NCBI GenBank assembly: GCA_030690365.1
Contig: JAUYGX010000054.1
Location: 1 to 52,876 of the forward strand
Direction: 5' to 3'
From: Bacteroidales bacterium
GTDB lineage: Bacteria; Bacteroidota; Bacteroidia; Bacteroidales; F082
Length of the DNA stretch: 52,876 nt
The notes below the pieces were generated by a model. That model was given only the letters and a program-made list of their open reading frames with translations. It was not told the DNA's origin and did not search any database. The stretch's first letter is position 1. Each line of letters starts with the position of its first letter. A program made the translations under genes and the position numbers. Shown one piece after another: positions 16,604 through 25,125 of this stretch.

Positions 16604-18229
16604 TTAGAATATCAACCATTTGTAAACGATAAAAACAGTCCACGGATCGGTGGGCCTTCCTGTGAAACTACCATTGATATCAGAACTATAGCTGTCGTCG
16701 TTACTGTCGTAGAAATCACCCAGCCACAGGTTGGCGGCATGTAATTCCACACTCATAAAAACACCCAGATTGTATTTGATGGCTGCATTTAGTTCTGTTC
16801 CGAGATTGTTTCCTCCTCCTTGTGGATTAACGTTGCTAAACCCTTGAGCAGCACCAATCTTTACGTTTAATTTATTGGGAATCAGGTCGTGGTACGCGTT
16901 GATCGTAAACGCGTTTAATCCATATCCCATGTTGGAGATATCGGCCACTGCCGGAGTAAAACGGTTCACCACATTGGCATGTGGAAACAAGAGATAAGCG
17001 CCTGAACTAATAAAAATAGAAGCTGGTAGCCCCCAGGTATTACCTGTAATGACGCCTGAATACTTGCCGTCAGAAATGCCGTTTTGATCGCCGGAAGAAT
17101 ATACATAGTCCACCGAGACATAATCTTCGAGGGTTTGTCCGTAACGATAAGCGGCCCTTCCATTGATTCCAAAGCCACCGATGTCAACTCCGTTTTCCCA
17201 GCCTACCTTGTTCACATTAACTTTTCCCAGGTTATAGTTGAAAAAACCAGTCAATTGATAGCGGTCCATAATAAAGTCGGGATTGCGACTGAAAAACATA
17301 CCCAGCCATCCAATGTTAGCTGTGTAATCGTTGGTTCCGAAATTAAACCTGTATCCGCCATTGTAAGCCACCAGCGTGCTGGTAAGTCCTTGTCCGAAAA
17401 CGGAAACGCCTCCGGTGTTTTTTCCACGGTCCAGAATGGCATACGCCGATACGCCTATATTCCAATAATTAGGCAATTTATGTCGATACACAGCTTCCAG
17501 AAGGGTTACATCGTCATGAAGTTCCTGGAAATTTTCATACAGCTTATAATAGCCGAGTTTTAATTTTGAAAGGTCCGTATCTCTTCTCACTGAAATACCT
17601 ACCGCATCTGAGCCCCAATAGGCTAGTCGGTAACCGGTATAGGTCATCTTGTCGAAAAAGGTGCGGTATGGATTAAACGGCGTGTCGAACAACCGTTGCA
17701 ATCCTAAATTTACAGCCCAGCCAGGAGCCGGAATTAATTCTATCTCAATATTTTGCGTTTGAATATTTACCTGATCAGCCGAAATGGCACTTCCTTTGTT
17801 TCCGCCCACACCATAGGCCTGGTCACCCCAGGTCCAGTCGATCTCAAATGAAGTTCGAAGCAGGGCTTTGCCGTTAAAGAGTTTGGGAGTTAAAATGAAA
17901 AACGGAATCAGTCGCTGTTCAGCATACCAGGAGGTTTTTGTGCTGGAGGTGGATGATGAATTGGAACCAAACAACCGTCCAACCAACTGACCATTAAACA
18001 AACTGCTTTCAGGATACATGTTGGTGGCCACCCCCTGAGTGATAAAAAATGCAAAAAACTGTAGCGTTTTGTATTCGCCGGCAGAAACAGGCAGGTCTTT
18101 TTTAAAGATGGATTTTGAAGTGGGAGGGTTTTGTTTTGCATCCTGAATCAGGTTATGCGTCTGAGCAACAGTGTGCTGACTCAAAACAAAGAATACTCCT
18201 GGAATCAACAATAGTAACTTGTTTTTCAT
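16604..18229 (-). CDS. Outer-membrane beta-barrel protein (porin-like)
   Basis: A 541-residue protein with a signal peptide (LLLIPGVFFVLSQHTVAQ) and a long run of amphipathic strands rich in Y, G, N and W, ending in ...WTVFIVYKWLIF with a C-terminal aromatic residue, as outer-membrane barrels do. It resembles the alginate-export or carbohydrate porin type in length and pattern, but I cannot assign a substrate. It lies between an Ig-like lipoprotein gene (with a stem-loop in the 93-base gap) and the hydrolase lipoprotein gene. Confidence 0.85.
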   Translation of the reverse strand: MKNKLLLLIPGVFFVLSQHTVAQTHNLIQDAKQNPPTSKSIFKKDLPVSAGEYKTLQFFAFFITQGVATNMYPESSLFNGQLVGRLFGSNSSSTSSTKTSWYAEQRLIPFFILTPKLFNGKALLRTSFEIDWTWGDQAYGVGGNKGSAISADQVNIQTQNIEIELIPAPGWAVNLGLQRLFDTPFNPYRTFFDKMTYTGYRLAYWGSDAVGISVRRDTDLSKLKLGYYKLYENFQELHDDVTLLEAVYRHKLPNYWNIGVSAYAILDRGKNTGGVSVFGQGLTSTLVAYNGGYRFNFGTNDYTANIGWLGMFFSRNPDFIMDRYQLTGFFNYNLGKVNVNKVGWENGVDIGGFGINGRAAYRYGQTLEDYVSVDYVYSSGDQNGISDGKYSGVITGNTWGLPASIFISSGAYLLFPHANVVNRFTPAVADISNMGYGLNAFTINAYHDLIPNKLNVKIGAAQGFSNVNPQGGGNNLGTELNAAIKYNLGVFMSVELHAANLWLGDFYDSNDDSYSSDINGSFTGRPTDPWTVFIVYKWLIF

Positions 18230-18271
18230 TGTTAGCTGGTTTAAAGAAATTCACATTCCATGATGAATAAC

Positions 18272-18308
18272 AAAAGGACTGCACATAAGATAATCCGGCA
18301 GTCCTTTT
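18272..18308 (-). terminator. Stem-loop between the lipoprotein and barrel genes
   Basis: AAAAGGACTGC and GCAGTCCTTTT form an 11-bp perfect stem with a 15-base loop just after the lipoprotein stop. On the minus strand it is followed by GTTATT rather than a full T run, although the stem itself ends in TTTT. It may be a partial terminator that sets the ratio of the lipoprotein to the downstream genes. Confidence 0.6.
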
Positions 18309-18322
18309 CTTGATTCTTTTTT

Positions 18323-19129
18323 TTACTTCCTTACGAATTTTTGAATGTTGGTGTCACCGAAGACGCCACCATTGGTACTTCCAAATCCGGCAGCAGCCGT
18401 TGGAGGAACATTTTGTGTGCCTGAAGTTTGAACTACTTCGTACCATAAAAGTTCTGGGTCAGCTTTGATTTCAAAAATACCTGAAACGTCAGCCAAATAA
18501 GGCATTTCCTGCACGATTACAATATTCCAGATGTTACCAACTCCAGATTTTTCCATGGTAAATGTGCTCTGATAAATTACATCAGGGGTACCACTTGTGT
18601 TGCCAATATTAAATTGATGCACCAGGAGGGTATTGTCTTCACCAAACTTGGCATAGATGGAATCTACCTGGAAATAGGTAACGAGCAAGGGAGATACGTT
18701 GGATCCTGAAGAAATCCATTCACCGATAATTCCTAAGTCTGGAGCCAGGTCGGCGCTAGCTGTGGCACCTGTAGCAAGAGCTTCTCCTTTGTCATCATAA
18801 ATAGATGTGGCGGTGGTAACAGTTACTTTTGTGCCGTTTGGAATAATGGAGGTGTAATCCAGCGTAATGGTGGCTACTTTTTCACCTGCTACATGTGCAA
18901 CAGAGGTGGTGAAGGTAACATTGGGAACCGCAACAGTAAAATTGGCGGTGGTCAGATTTCCTGTGGCATCGTTGTTGGCGTACACCGCCTCCGAAAAGGT
19001 AACCGTTACAATATTATTAACAGCAGTGACGCTCTCAATTGCAGGAGCCGGATTAGCTGCATCTTTTGAACAGGAAGCCAGCGAAATTGCTGCCAGAACA
19101 ATGAACGAAAGAAATAGGTTTTTTTTCAT
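18323..19129 (-). CDS. Lipoprotein with bacterial Ig-like domain
   Basis: A 268-residue protein counted from the ATG at 19129, where a proper signal begins (MKKNLFLSFIVLAAISLASC, lipid-modified C20). A leader of 13 residues upstream is unlikely. Residues about 28-130 form a SwmB/Big_5-like Ig domain (VNNIVTVTFSEAVYANNDATGNLTTANF, and TITLDYTSIIPNGTKVTVT, given by their positions at about 32-60 and 90-110). The rest, about 135-268, is an unassigned beta domain. It is the first gene of an operon with a barrel and a hydrolase lipoprotein, so it may bind the substrate at the cell surface. Confidence 0.85.
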   Translation of the reverse strand: MKKNLFLSFIVLAAISLASCSKDAANPAPAIESVTAVNNIVTVTFSEAVYANNDATGNLTTANFTVAVPNVTFTTSVAHVAGEKVATITLDYTSIIPNGTKVTVTTATSIYDDKGEALATGATASADLAPDLGIIGEWISSGSNVSPLLVTYFQVDSIYAKFGEDNTLLVHQFNIGNTSGTPDVIYQSTFTMEKSGVGNIWNIVIVQEMPYLADVSGIFEIKADPELLWYEVVQTSGTQNVPPTAAAGFGSTNGGVFGDTNIQKFVRK

Positions 19130-19165
19130 TTTGATTAAGTTTAAATTAAGTTTATGATTTAACGA

Positions 19166-19173
19166 CAAATTTA
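19166..19173 (-). promoter_or_regulatory. Putative -7 box (TAAATTTG) of the lipoprotein-barrel-hydrolase operon
   Basis: CAAATTTA on the plus strand reads TAAATTTG on the minus strand, 37 bases before the ATG at 19129. This position supports the shorter start chosen for the lipoprotein. Confidence 0.5.
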
Positions 19174-19295
19174 ATGACTGGATAATTATCGTGACATCCC
19201 TTTCTGTTGTTTGATGCCTGTGACTATTTTTATATTTACTTGGTTGAAAGTGTTTAAAAAGTTTTGTATCAATATGATAATGTTTAAAAAAATAG

Positions 19296-20339
19296 TTACG
19301 ACTTTTTAAATTCAGTTCCCCATGTAATCACATTTGCGGCCCAGGCATAGCCAATTCCGGCAGAAATCATCGAGATGACGGTTCCATCTTTCACTATGTT
19401 CTGCTTTAGTCCCAGATGCAATGAAAGAATCTGGTCGATCTGACCCAAATGTCCGTAATGTTCCAGGTAGATGGTGTTTTTGTCCGACAGGTTTAATCTT
19501 TCGAGAATTTGATGGTGCATGGACCGTTTAAAATGAAGAATCCCCAGATAACCCAGCTTTGATTGCTCTATTCCGGATTTTTGGAATGCCTTATCAATAC
19601 ACTCAAACCAGTTGTTAAGCGATACCTCGTTTAAGCGGTTTTTCATGTGGTCTACATTAAAAATTTTCAGGGATTTATAGGCCACGTCTACATTTTCTTT
19701 TGTGATGGGGTGACAGGTACCTCCGTACATGACTCCTGCATCGCGCGCCAGTGTACCATCGGTAATTACATGGGTTTCATGGAGCAGGTTTTTAGTCATT
19801 CCTTTTTTAAGGAGGATGGCTCCACCGCCGGCACCCAGATTAAACATCATTGACATGCTGGGGTCGGCATAGTCCACAAAATCGCCATTGCGGTATCCAC
19901 CGGCAATCAGAACGGTATTGATCGAATCATCAGCAATCATCATGTCTTTGGCCACTTTCATGGCTGAAACCGTGCTACAACATCTTTGTTGCAAATCGAA
20001 GGCCCAGGCATTTTTTGCTCCGATTTTTTCCTGGATGTAAATGGCGGTGGTGGTCAGCGGATATTCCTTCCACTCTTCGCCAATACTGATAATTAAATCG
20101 ATGCCTTCAGGATCGGTTTCTGTATTTTTTAGTGCATCCAATGTTGCCATCACACCCATTTCCTGGGTGCCGTCGTTTTCTCCCGGGATGGGTTTTTCTA
20201 TGATGCCGAGTTTTTCAACTACCGCTTCTTCTGTCCAAACCCCATTTGTTTTATCCGCGATTTCTCTCGCAGTCATCCTGTTTGCCGGAATGTATATCCC
20301 TGTTCCAAGGATGCCAACCGTTGGTTTTTCTTGTGTCAT
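19296..20339 (-). CDS. KAS III-like protein with Cys-His but no Asn (thiolase fold)
   Basis: A 347-residue FabH-like protein. By manual alignment to FabH the nucleophile is C120 (RCCS) and the base H269 (ILHFKR), but the triad asparagine is replaced by H297 (YGHLGQ). The C-terminal glycine motif (SAGIGYAWA) is kept. KAS III enzymes condense acyl-CoA with malonyl units; loss of the Asn argues for changed chemistry. The gene begins 3 bases after a second KAS III-like gene and is the last of the CoA cluster, so the two proteins may form a heterodimer. Partner substrates are unknown. Confidence 0.85.
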   Translation of the reverse strand: MTQEKPTVGILGTGIYIPANRMTAREIADKTNGVWTEEAVVEKLGIIEKPIPGENDGTQEMGVMATLDALKNTETDPEGIDLIISIGEEWKEYPLTTTAIYIQEKIGAKNAWAFDLQQRCCSTVSAMKVAKDMMIADDSINTVLIAGGYRNGDFVDYADPSMSMMFNLGAGGGAILLKKGMTKNLLHETHVITDGTLARDAGVMYGGTCHPITKENVDVAYKSLKIFNVDHMKNRLNEVSLNNWFECIDKAFQKSGIEQSKLGYLGILHFKRSMHHQILERLNLSDKNTIYLEHYGHLGQIDQILSLHLGLKQNIVKDGTVISMISAGIGYAWAANVITWGTEFKKS

Positions 20340-20342
20340 AAA

Positions 20343-21350
20343 TTAATAGGTAAAAACGTTGCTGCCTACGGCCAGGCCTGCTCCGGATGTTACAAACATT
20401 ACTTTATCACCACGCTTTATTTTACCGTCCTGCAAAGCATGATGAAATGCAATGGGCACACAAGCCGAACCGGTATAAGCGTATTTATCCATGATACACG
20501 TGGTCTTGTGGTATGGCAATCCCAGTTTGTCCATCACCTTCAGGATGACCGATTTATTGATCTGAGTAAAAATAAAATGATCAATTTCATTTAACTCAAG
20601 CTTCGACTTCTGCAGTAATTTTCTAATTACCATGGGCCAGAGTCTGACGTTGCGGTCGCCGGGCATAGGCTGCAGGCTCATCAGTCCAAAATCGTTTAGA
20701 TCGATTTTCTCTTTAGTAATCGGGTTTTTCGCTCCACCGGAGTATATTCCGATAAAATCCCATTGTGTTCCATCGGTAAGCAACTGGCTGTTAATATAAT
20801 CCGATTTACTTTCTTCCAGGTTTTCCAGGACGATGGCCCCGGCACCATCGGCGAAAATCGGATACGAAAAAGCATCGTCGGTTCTAATAAAGGCTGGCAT
20901 ATTATACACTCCAATGACCACTGCATATTTAATGGATGAGTCTGTTTTCATAATTCTCACCGCATTGTCGAAGGCTATCGTAAAGCTGGCGCAGGAGGCA
21001 GAAACATCGAAGGTGCTGGTCCATTTTTCCTCCTTTTGTAATCTTCCCTGAACAAGGATCGAAGTGGCAGGTGTAATAAATTCCGGTGTGTCGGTCCCAA
21101 CAATAATTAAATTAATGTCATCAGCTTTGAGTCCTGCATCGGCAATGGCTTTTTCGGCGGCTTTGGTTGCAAAGTCGGCTGTGGTTTCTTTGATCCCTCT
21201 TAAATGGGCGATATGTCGTTGCTTTATGCCGAGTTTCGATTCCATTTTGTCTGAATCGAAATCAATAGATGCCAGCCGTTTGAGTTCAGCGTTGTCGATG
21301 GCATCTCCCGGAACATATAGGCCGGAACCTGTAATTTTTATCTTATTCAT
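20343..21350 (-). CDS. KAS III-like protein with Cys only (His and Asn replaced)
   Basis: A 335-residue FabH-like protein with a normal N-terminal glycine region (ITGSGLYVPG) and nucleophile C120 (SASCASFT). The triad histidine position is T262 (FIFTQINKS) and the asparagine position is Y292 (KYAYTGSA), by manual alignment. Such a protein may still be acylated on cysteine but lacks the usual decarboxylating pair. It precedes the other KAS III-like gene by 3 bases and follows the CoA-transferase by 10. A PqsB/PqsC-like pairing with its neighbour is a reasonable guess and no more. Confidence 0.85.
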   Translation of the reverse strand: MNKIKITGSGLYVPGDAIDNAELKRLASIDFDSDKMESKLGIKQRHIAHLRGIKETTADFATKAAEKAIADAGLKADDINLIIVGTDTPEFITPATSILVQGRLQKEEKWTSTFDVSASCASFTIAFDNAVRIMKTDSSIKYAVVIGVYNMPAFIRTDDAFSYPIFADGAGAIVLENLEESKSDYINSQLLTDGTQWDFIGIYSGGAKNPITKEKIDLNDFGLMSLQPMPGDRNVRLWPMVIRKLLQKSKLELNEIDHFIFTQINKSVILKVMDKLGLPYHKTTCIMDKYAYTGSACVPIAFHHALQDGKIKRGDKVMFVTSGAGLAVGSNVFTY

Positions 21351-21360
21351 TATTTATCGA

Positions 21361-22671
21361 TTAAATAAATCCAATTTCTGTGGCTTCTTTCAAGAGTTGT
21401 TCCCTGAAATTGGGATGTGCAATTTTGATGAGTTCCATGACCCTTTCGGGAATGGTTTTTCCCCTTAAGGAGGCAATCCCGTATTCGGTTACGATTAAAT
21501 CCGTATTCGAACGATGCAGGGTTACAGCCGTTCCGGCCGGAAGCATACTCACGATGGTGGAAATTTTTCCTCCTCTGGCAGTGGACCTGCAGGCAATGAT
21601 AGACTTTCCTTTTCCATCAGTACCTTCTACGGCACCAATGGCCGTGTCCACTTGTCCGCCGGTACCTGAATATTGCTGAGTGCCAAACGACTCACTGGAC
21701 ACCTGACCCGTTAGATCGACCATGATACAGGTGTTGATGGAAACCATTTTGGAATTCAACTTGATGAGTGCCGGATCGTTGGCGAACTTACCTCTGATAA
21801 ATTCTACGGACGGATTGTTGTCGAGCCATTTGTACAGTTTGGGCGATCCCATGGCAAAAGTGCAAACGAACTTGTCCTTGTAATAGGATTTCTTTTTATT
21901 GGTGATAACGCCGGCTTCGTAAAGTTCCATCATGCTGTCTACCATCATCTCGGTATGGACACCCAGGTCTTTTTTTCCTTTCAACGACAAAGCAGCTGCA
22001 TTGGGAATTTCGCCAATGCCCAGTTGTATGGTAGATCCGTCTTCGACCAGCAGAGCAATGTTGTTGCCAATTTGCATGGCTACTTCATCCGGTTCAACCG
22101 AAGGCAAAGCAGGCGGGTCTTGTGAAAATTCCACAAAATAATCCACATCCACTACATGCACGTGGCAATCGCCTAAGGTGCGGGGAAGTTGATCGTTTAC
22201 CTCAAGAACAACAATGTCAGCTGCTTCCATTACGTCTTTCTCGTAAGTAATTCCCAACGAGAGTGAAACGAATCCTTTGTCGTCCGGCGGAGTGCAGGTG
22301 CCAAAAAACATGTGGGGTTTCCTCACGTGCAGGCGATCGATACCGGCCCGGTGAAGCATGTTGGGGACGTAACTCACCGTATGTGTTTGTTCTTTTATGG
22401 CTTGCCGCGATCCCGGGGCATGAAACCAGCTGCAGAGTTCAAAATGGCCTTTCATCTCTGGTTTCATGTAGAAATCGTAGGGTTTTAAGGTTAACACCGA
22501 AAACACTTTTACATTTTTCACCTGATCCTTTACCAGATGAAACTGAGCCATGCAGCCTTGTGGCTCCGAGGCACACTGGGCTACGATAACATCGGAATCC
22601 GATTTCATCATGCCAACAGCCTGCTGGATGCTGATTAGCTTTTGGCTATAAATTTCCTTGTAATCTTTCAT
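21361..22671 (-). CDS. Acetyl-CoA hydrolase/CoA-transferase family protein
   Basis: A 436-residue class I CoA-transferase of the 4-hydroxybutyrate/butyrate CoA-transferase group. The catalytic glutamate is expected at E241 (LGVHTEM), with GIGEIPNAA at 218-226 and SESFGTQQYSGTGGQ near 326-340. It moves CoA between acetyl-CoA and a short-chain acid. The start is the ATG at 22671; a TTG seven codons earlier opens the same frame. Either way it overlaps the 3' end of the symporter gene (26 bases from the ATG), which ties the two together in translation. Confidence 0.92.
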   Translation of the reverse strand: MKDYKEIYSQKLISIQQAVGMMKSDSDVIVAQCASEPQGCMAQFHLVKDQVKNVKVFSVLTLKPYDFYMKPEMKGHFELCSWFHAPGSRQAIKEQTHTVSYVPNMLHRAGIDRLHVRKPHMFFGTCTPPDDKGFVSLSLGITYEKDVMEAADIVVLEVNDQLPRTLGDCHVHVVDVDYFVEFSQDPPALPSVEPDEVAMQIGNNIALLVEDGSTIQLGIGEIPNAAALSLKGKKDLGVHTEMMVDSMMELYEAGVITNKKKSYYKDKFVCTFAMGSPKLYKWLDNNPSVEFIRGKFANDPALIKLNSKMVSINTCIMVDLTGQVSSESFGTQQYSGTGGQVDTAIGAVEGTDGKGKSIIACRSTARGGKISTIVSMLPAGTAVTLHRSNTDLIVTEYGIASLRGKTIPERVMELIKIAHPNFREQLLKEATEIGFI

Positions 22672-24226
22672 ATCTGATTTCAGATTTTTCAACTCTTTTT
22701 TGATACATCATCAGGGCCATTCCTACCAATGCACTAAATACGATGGCTGTTGAGGAGGCGATAGCCGGATTTCTAATTCCCCCTTCCAGGTATTTGGTGT
22801 AAAAGCCAAAATCCAACTGGTAACTCTGAACCAAAACCGGGAGAAAATAATATACACTAAAGTAAACAACCAAAGCTGTAATGGAGGCAGCCAACGGAGG
22901 AATTAATCCCGACCTTTTGGAGAAAATTCCAAACAAAATGGGAATAAATGCCACTGAAAAATAAGCATATACACCATTTTGAGCCAGGATGGCCACACTC
23001 AGTTTTGGATACAGAATCTGGTCGTAGGTAATAAAAAAAGAAACAACGGCCAGGGCAATAATCACTGCCCTGTTGATGTAGATATAGGTATTTTGATTTT
23101 TTATCTGTTTGCCAAATAATACCTGGATAATGTCGCTTGTAATGGTGGTTGAAACCGACTGAATAAGACCTTCGAGGGTTGACATCCCTGCCGAAATCAA
23201 TCCTAGTACAACGATCAACCCGATGATCACCGATACCCATCCTTTGGCAAAAACCTGGAGCACGTATGCAGGAATAATTCCATCCGTTTTCAAAGGAACG
23301 CCATCGATGCTTAAATCAGGAAATGTTAATCGGGCATACATCCCCACAACAATTACCGAATAAAAGAGCATTTGTACAATCACGGCAGTGTACAAAAACT
23401 TATTGACGTCTTTTTCTTTTTTCAGTAACAACGATTTGGTGATGATATGTGGTTGGCAAACTACTGCGATTCCAACAATGGCCTGGGCGAAGATGATCTC
23501 GAAATAATCCCTGAAAAGGAGACTTGCCGGGTTGGTAGTTCTTGCCAGGTTGGGATCGATGGTGCTGAATTTAGCCAGAAAGGCATCAATTCCGCCTTTA
23601 AAATGCTCGTAACCCGATCCCAAAAGTATAAAAGCAACAAAAATCATGATAATGGCCTGGATGGTATTGGTGTATACCATTGAATTGGCTCCGCCAAACA
23701 TCATATATCCAAACACAAAGGTGATGAGCCCGATGAGGATATAAATTTCATCCACATTCAATGATTTCGACAATACTTTGGTGATGGCTACCAGAATCAA
23801 TACGATAAACGTGATTAGCAGCAACGAAAGAAAAGCCATGAACAGCGCGTAGCCCTTGCTTTTGTATCTCACCCCAATCCATTGTGCGATGGTGAGCGCT
23901 TTCACTGACTGGCCATATTTTCGAAAGGCTTTCGATAGGACGACCAGTGATATCATGGAAGCAACAGGAAAAACAAAACCAAAGGATAAAACACCTGCCA
24001 GTCCGTAAACTGCAATGAGTCCGGGATTTATCACAAACGTGGCAGCACTGGTAATGGATGCTGCCAGAGAAAGTCCGATGGCCACGGGTGAAAAACTCAC
24101 GTTTCCAACAGCATAATCAGAAATGTTTTTGATGGAAAGGGCACCCCGGATAACGAAATATAGTACCATGCCGGCATATATTCCAATGAGAATCCAGGTT
24201 CCGGTTACTTGAAGTGATGTGGCCAT
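22646..24226 (-). CDS. Sodium:solute symporter (SSS family)
   Basis: A 526-residue membrane protein with about 13 hydrophobic helices in the SSS pattern, including the N-terminal ASITSAATFVINPG region (about 55-68) that lines the sodium site and the conserved G-rich ISAGMSTLEGLIQSVSTT segment near 340-357. Family members move sugars, amino acids or short carboxylates with sodium. The overlap with a CoA-transferase gene and the thiolase/reductase genes upstream make a small carboxylate such as 3-hydroxybutyrate or acetoacetate a fair guess. A 146-base gap with a stem-loop separates it from the SDR gene upstream. Confidence 0.92.
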   Translation of the reverse strand: MATSLQVTGTWILIGIYAGMVLYFVIRGALSIKNISDYAVGNVSFSPVAIGLSLAASITSAATFVINPGLIAVYGLAGVLSFGFVFPVASMISLVVLSKAFRKYGQSVKALTIAQWIGVRYKSKGYALFMAFLSLLLITFIVLILVAITKVLSKSLNVDEIYILIGLITFVFGYMMFGGANSMVYTNTIQAIIMIFVAFILLGSGYEHFKGGIDAFLAKFSTIDPNLARTTNPASLLFRDYFEIIFAQAIVGIAVVCQPHIITKSLLLKKEKDVNKFLYTAVIVQMLFYSVIVVGMYARLTFPDLSIDGVPLKTDGIIPAYVLQVFAKGWVSVIIGLIVVLGLISAGMSTLEGLIQSVSTTITSDIIQVLFGKQIKNQNTYIYINRAVIIALAVVSFFITYDQILYPKLSVAILAQNGVYAYFSVAFIPILFGIFSKRSGLIPPLAASITALVVYFSVYYFLPVLVQSYQLDFGFYTKYLEGGIRNPAIASSTAIVFSALVGMALMMYQKRVEKSEIRYERLQGNL

Positions 24227-24328
24227 TTTAAGTTGTAAATAATCATTTCCAATTGCGATTTCTTAGTTTTAATCCAAACCTGAAACTACTAAAATTACTG
24301 GTCAGTTTTGGTAGATGACAGAAATAAT

Positions 24329-24358
24329 GATTGGCTGTAAAAAGTCTTACAGCCAATC
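24329..24358. promoter_or_regulatory. Perfect 12-bp stem-loop inside the CoA cluster
   Basis: GATTGGCTGTAA and TTACAGCCAATC are perfect complements with a 6-base loop, 15 bases past the SDR stop and about 100 bases before the symporter start. Minus-strand sequence beyond it is ATTATTTCTG, not a clean T run. It is either a weak terminator splitting the cluster into two units or a processing site. Confidence 0.55.
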
Positions 24359-24372
24359 GGTTATCGTGTTTT

Positions 24373-25116
24373 TTAAATCGTCATGCCACCATCAGCGCTG
24401 ATAATGGCTCCATTAACATAGGAAGAGTCGGCTGAAGCCAGAAACAAATAGACGTTTGCAATCTCTTCCGGTTTGCCCAGACGTTGCAATGGCACCCTGG
24501 ATTTCATTCCGTCGAGAACGTTTTCGGGCATTTTCATGACCATCTCTGTGGCAATAAATCCGGGAGCAACGGCATTTACATTGATTCCTTTTCTGCCCAG
24601 TTCGCGGGCCCAGGTTTTTGTCATGCCAATTAATCCTGCTTTGGTGGCCACATAATTGGTTTGTCCAAAATTGCCGTACAAAGCCACCACCGAAGAGGTG
24701 TTCACAATTCTGCCATATTGGTTGGCCACCATATGCGGAGCTACACATTTGGTACAGTTAAACACGCCAGTCAGGTTTACGTCGATCACCTGGTCCCATT
24801 GTTCGTGGGTCATTTTCATCAGGGTGGCATCGCGGGTAATGCCGGCGTTGTTAATCAGGATGTCAATGCGTTGATAGGTGGAAATAATTTCCTTGACGGC
24901 ACTTTCCACTTCTTCGAAGTTTGCAGTGTTTACCTTCATAAAAGCAGCTTTACCACCTTCCCCTATAATCAGTTCAACGGTTTCATTTCCCTTTTCTTCA
25001 TTGAGATCCCAGATGATTACCTGAGCGCCATGCTCCGCAAACAAAACTGCACCGGCTTTTCCAAGTCCGTCGGCACCACCGGTAACAATGGCGATTTTAT
25101 TTTCTAATTTTTTCAT
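24373..25116 (-). CDS. SDR reductase (FabG/PhaB-like, probably acetoacetyl-CoA reductase)
   Basis: A 247-residue classical short-chain dehydrogenase: cofactor motif TGGADGLG (12-19), NNAG (89-92), catalytic S142, Y155 and K159 (YVATK). Similarity in pattern is to FabG and the PhaB acetoacetyl-CoA reductases. Starting 9 bases after the thiolase gene, it most likely interconverts acetoacetyl-CoA and 3-hydroxybutyryl-CoA. A fatty-acid-synthesis role is less likely because no acyl carrier protein or other fab gene is near. Cofactor preference cannot be read with certainty. Confidence 0.9.
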   Translation of the reverse strand: MKKLENKIAIVTGGADGLGKAGAVLFAEHGAQVIIWDLNEEKGNETVELIIGEGGKAAFMKVNTANFEEVESAVKEIISTYQRIDILINNAGITRDATLMKMTHEQWDQVIDVNLTGVFNCTKCVAPHMVANQYGRIVNTSSVVALYGNFGQTNYVATKAGLIGMTKTWARELGRKGINVNAVAPGFIATEMVMKMPENVLDGMKSRVPLQRLGKPEEIANVYLFLASADSSYVNGAIISADGGMTI

Positions 25117-25125
25117 ATTAAAGTT

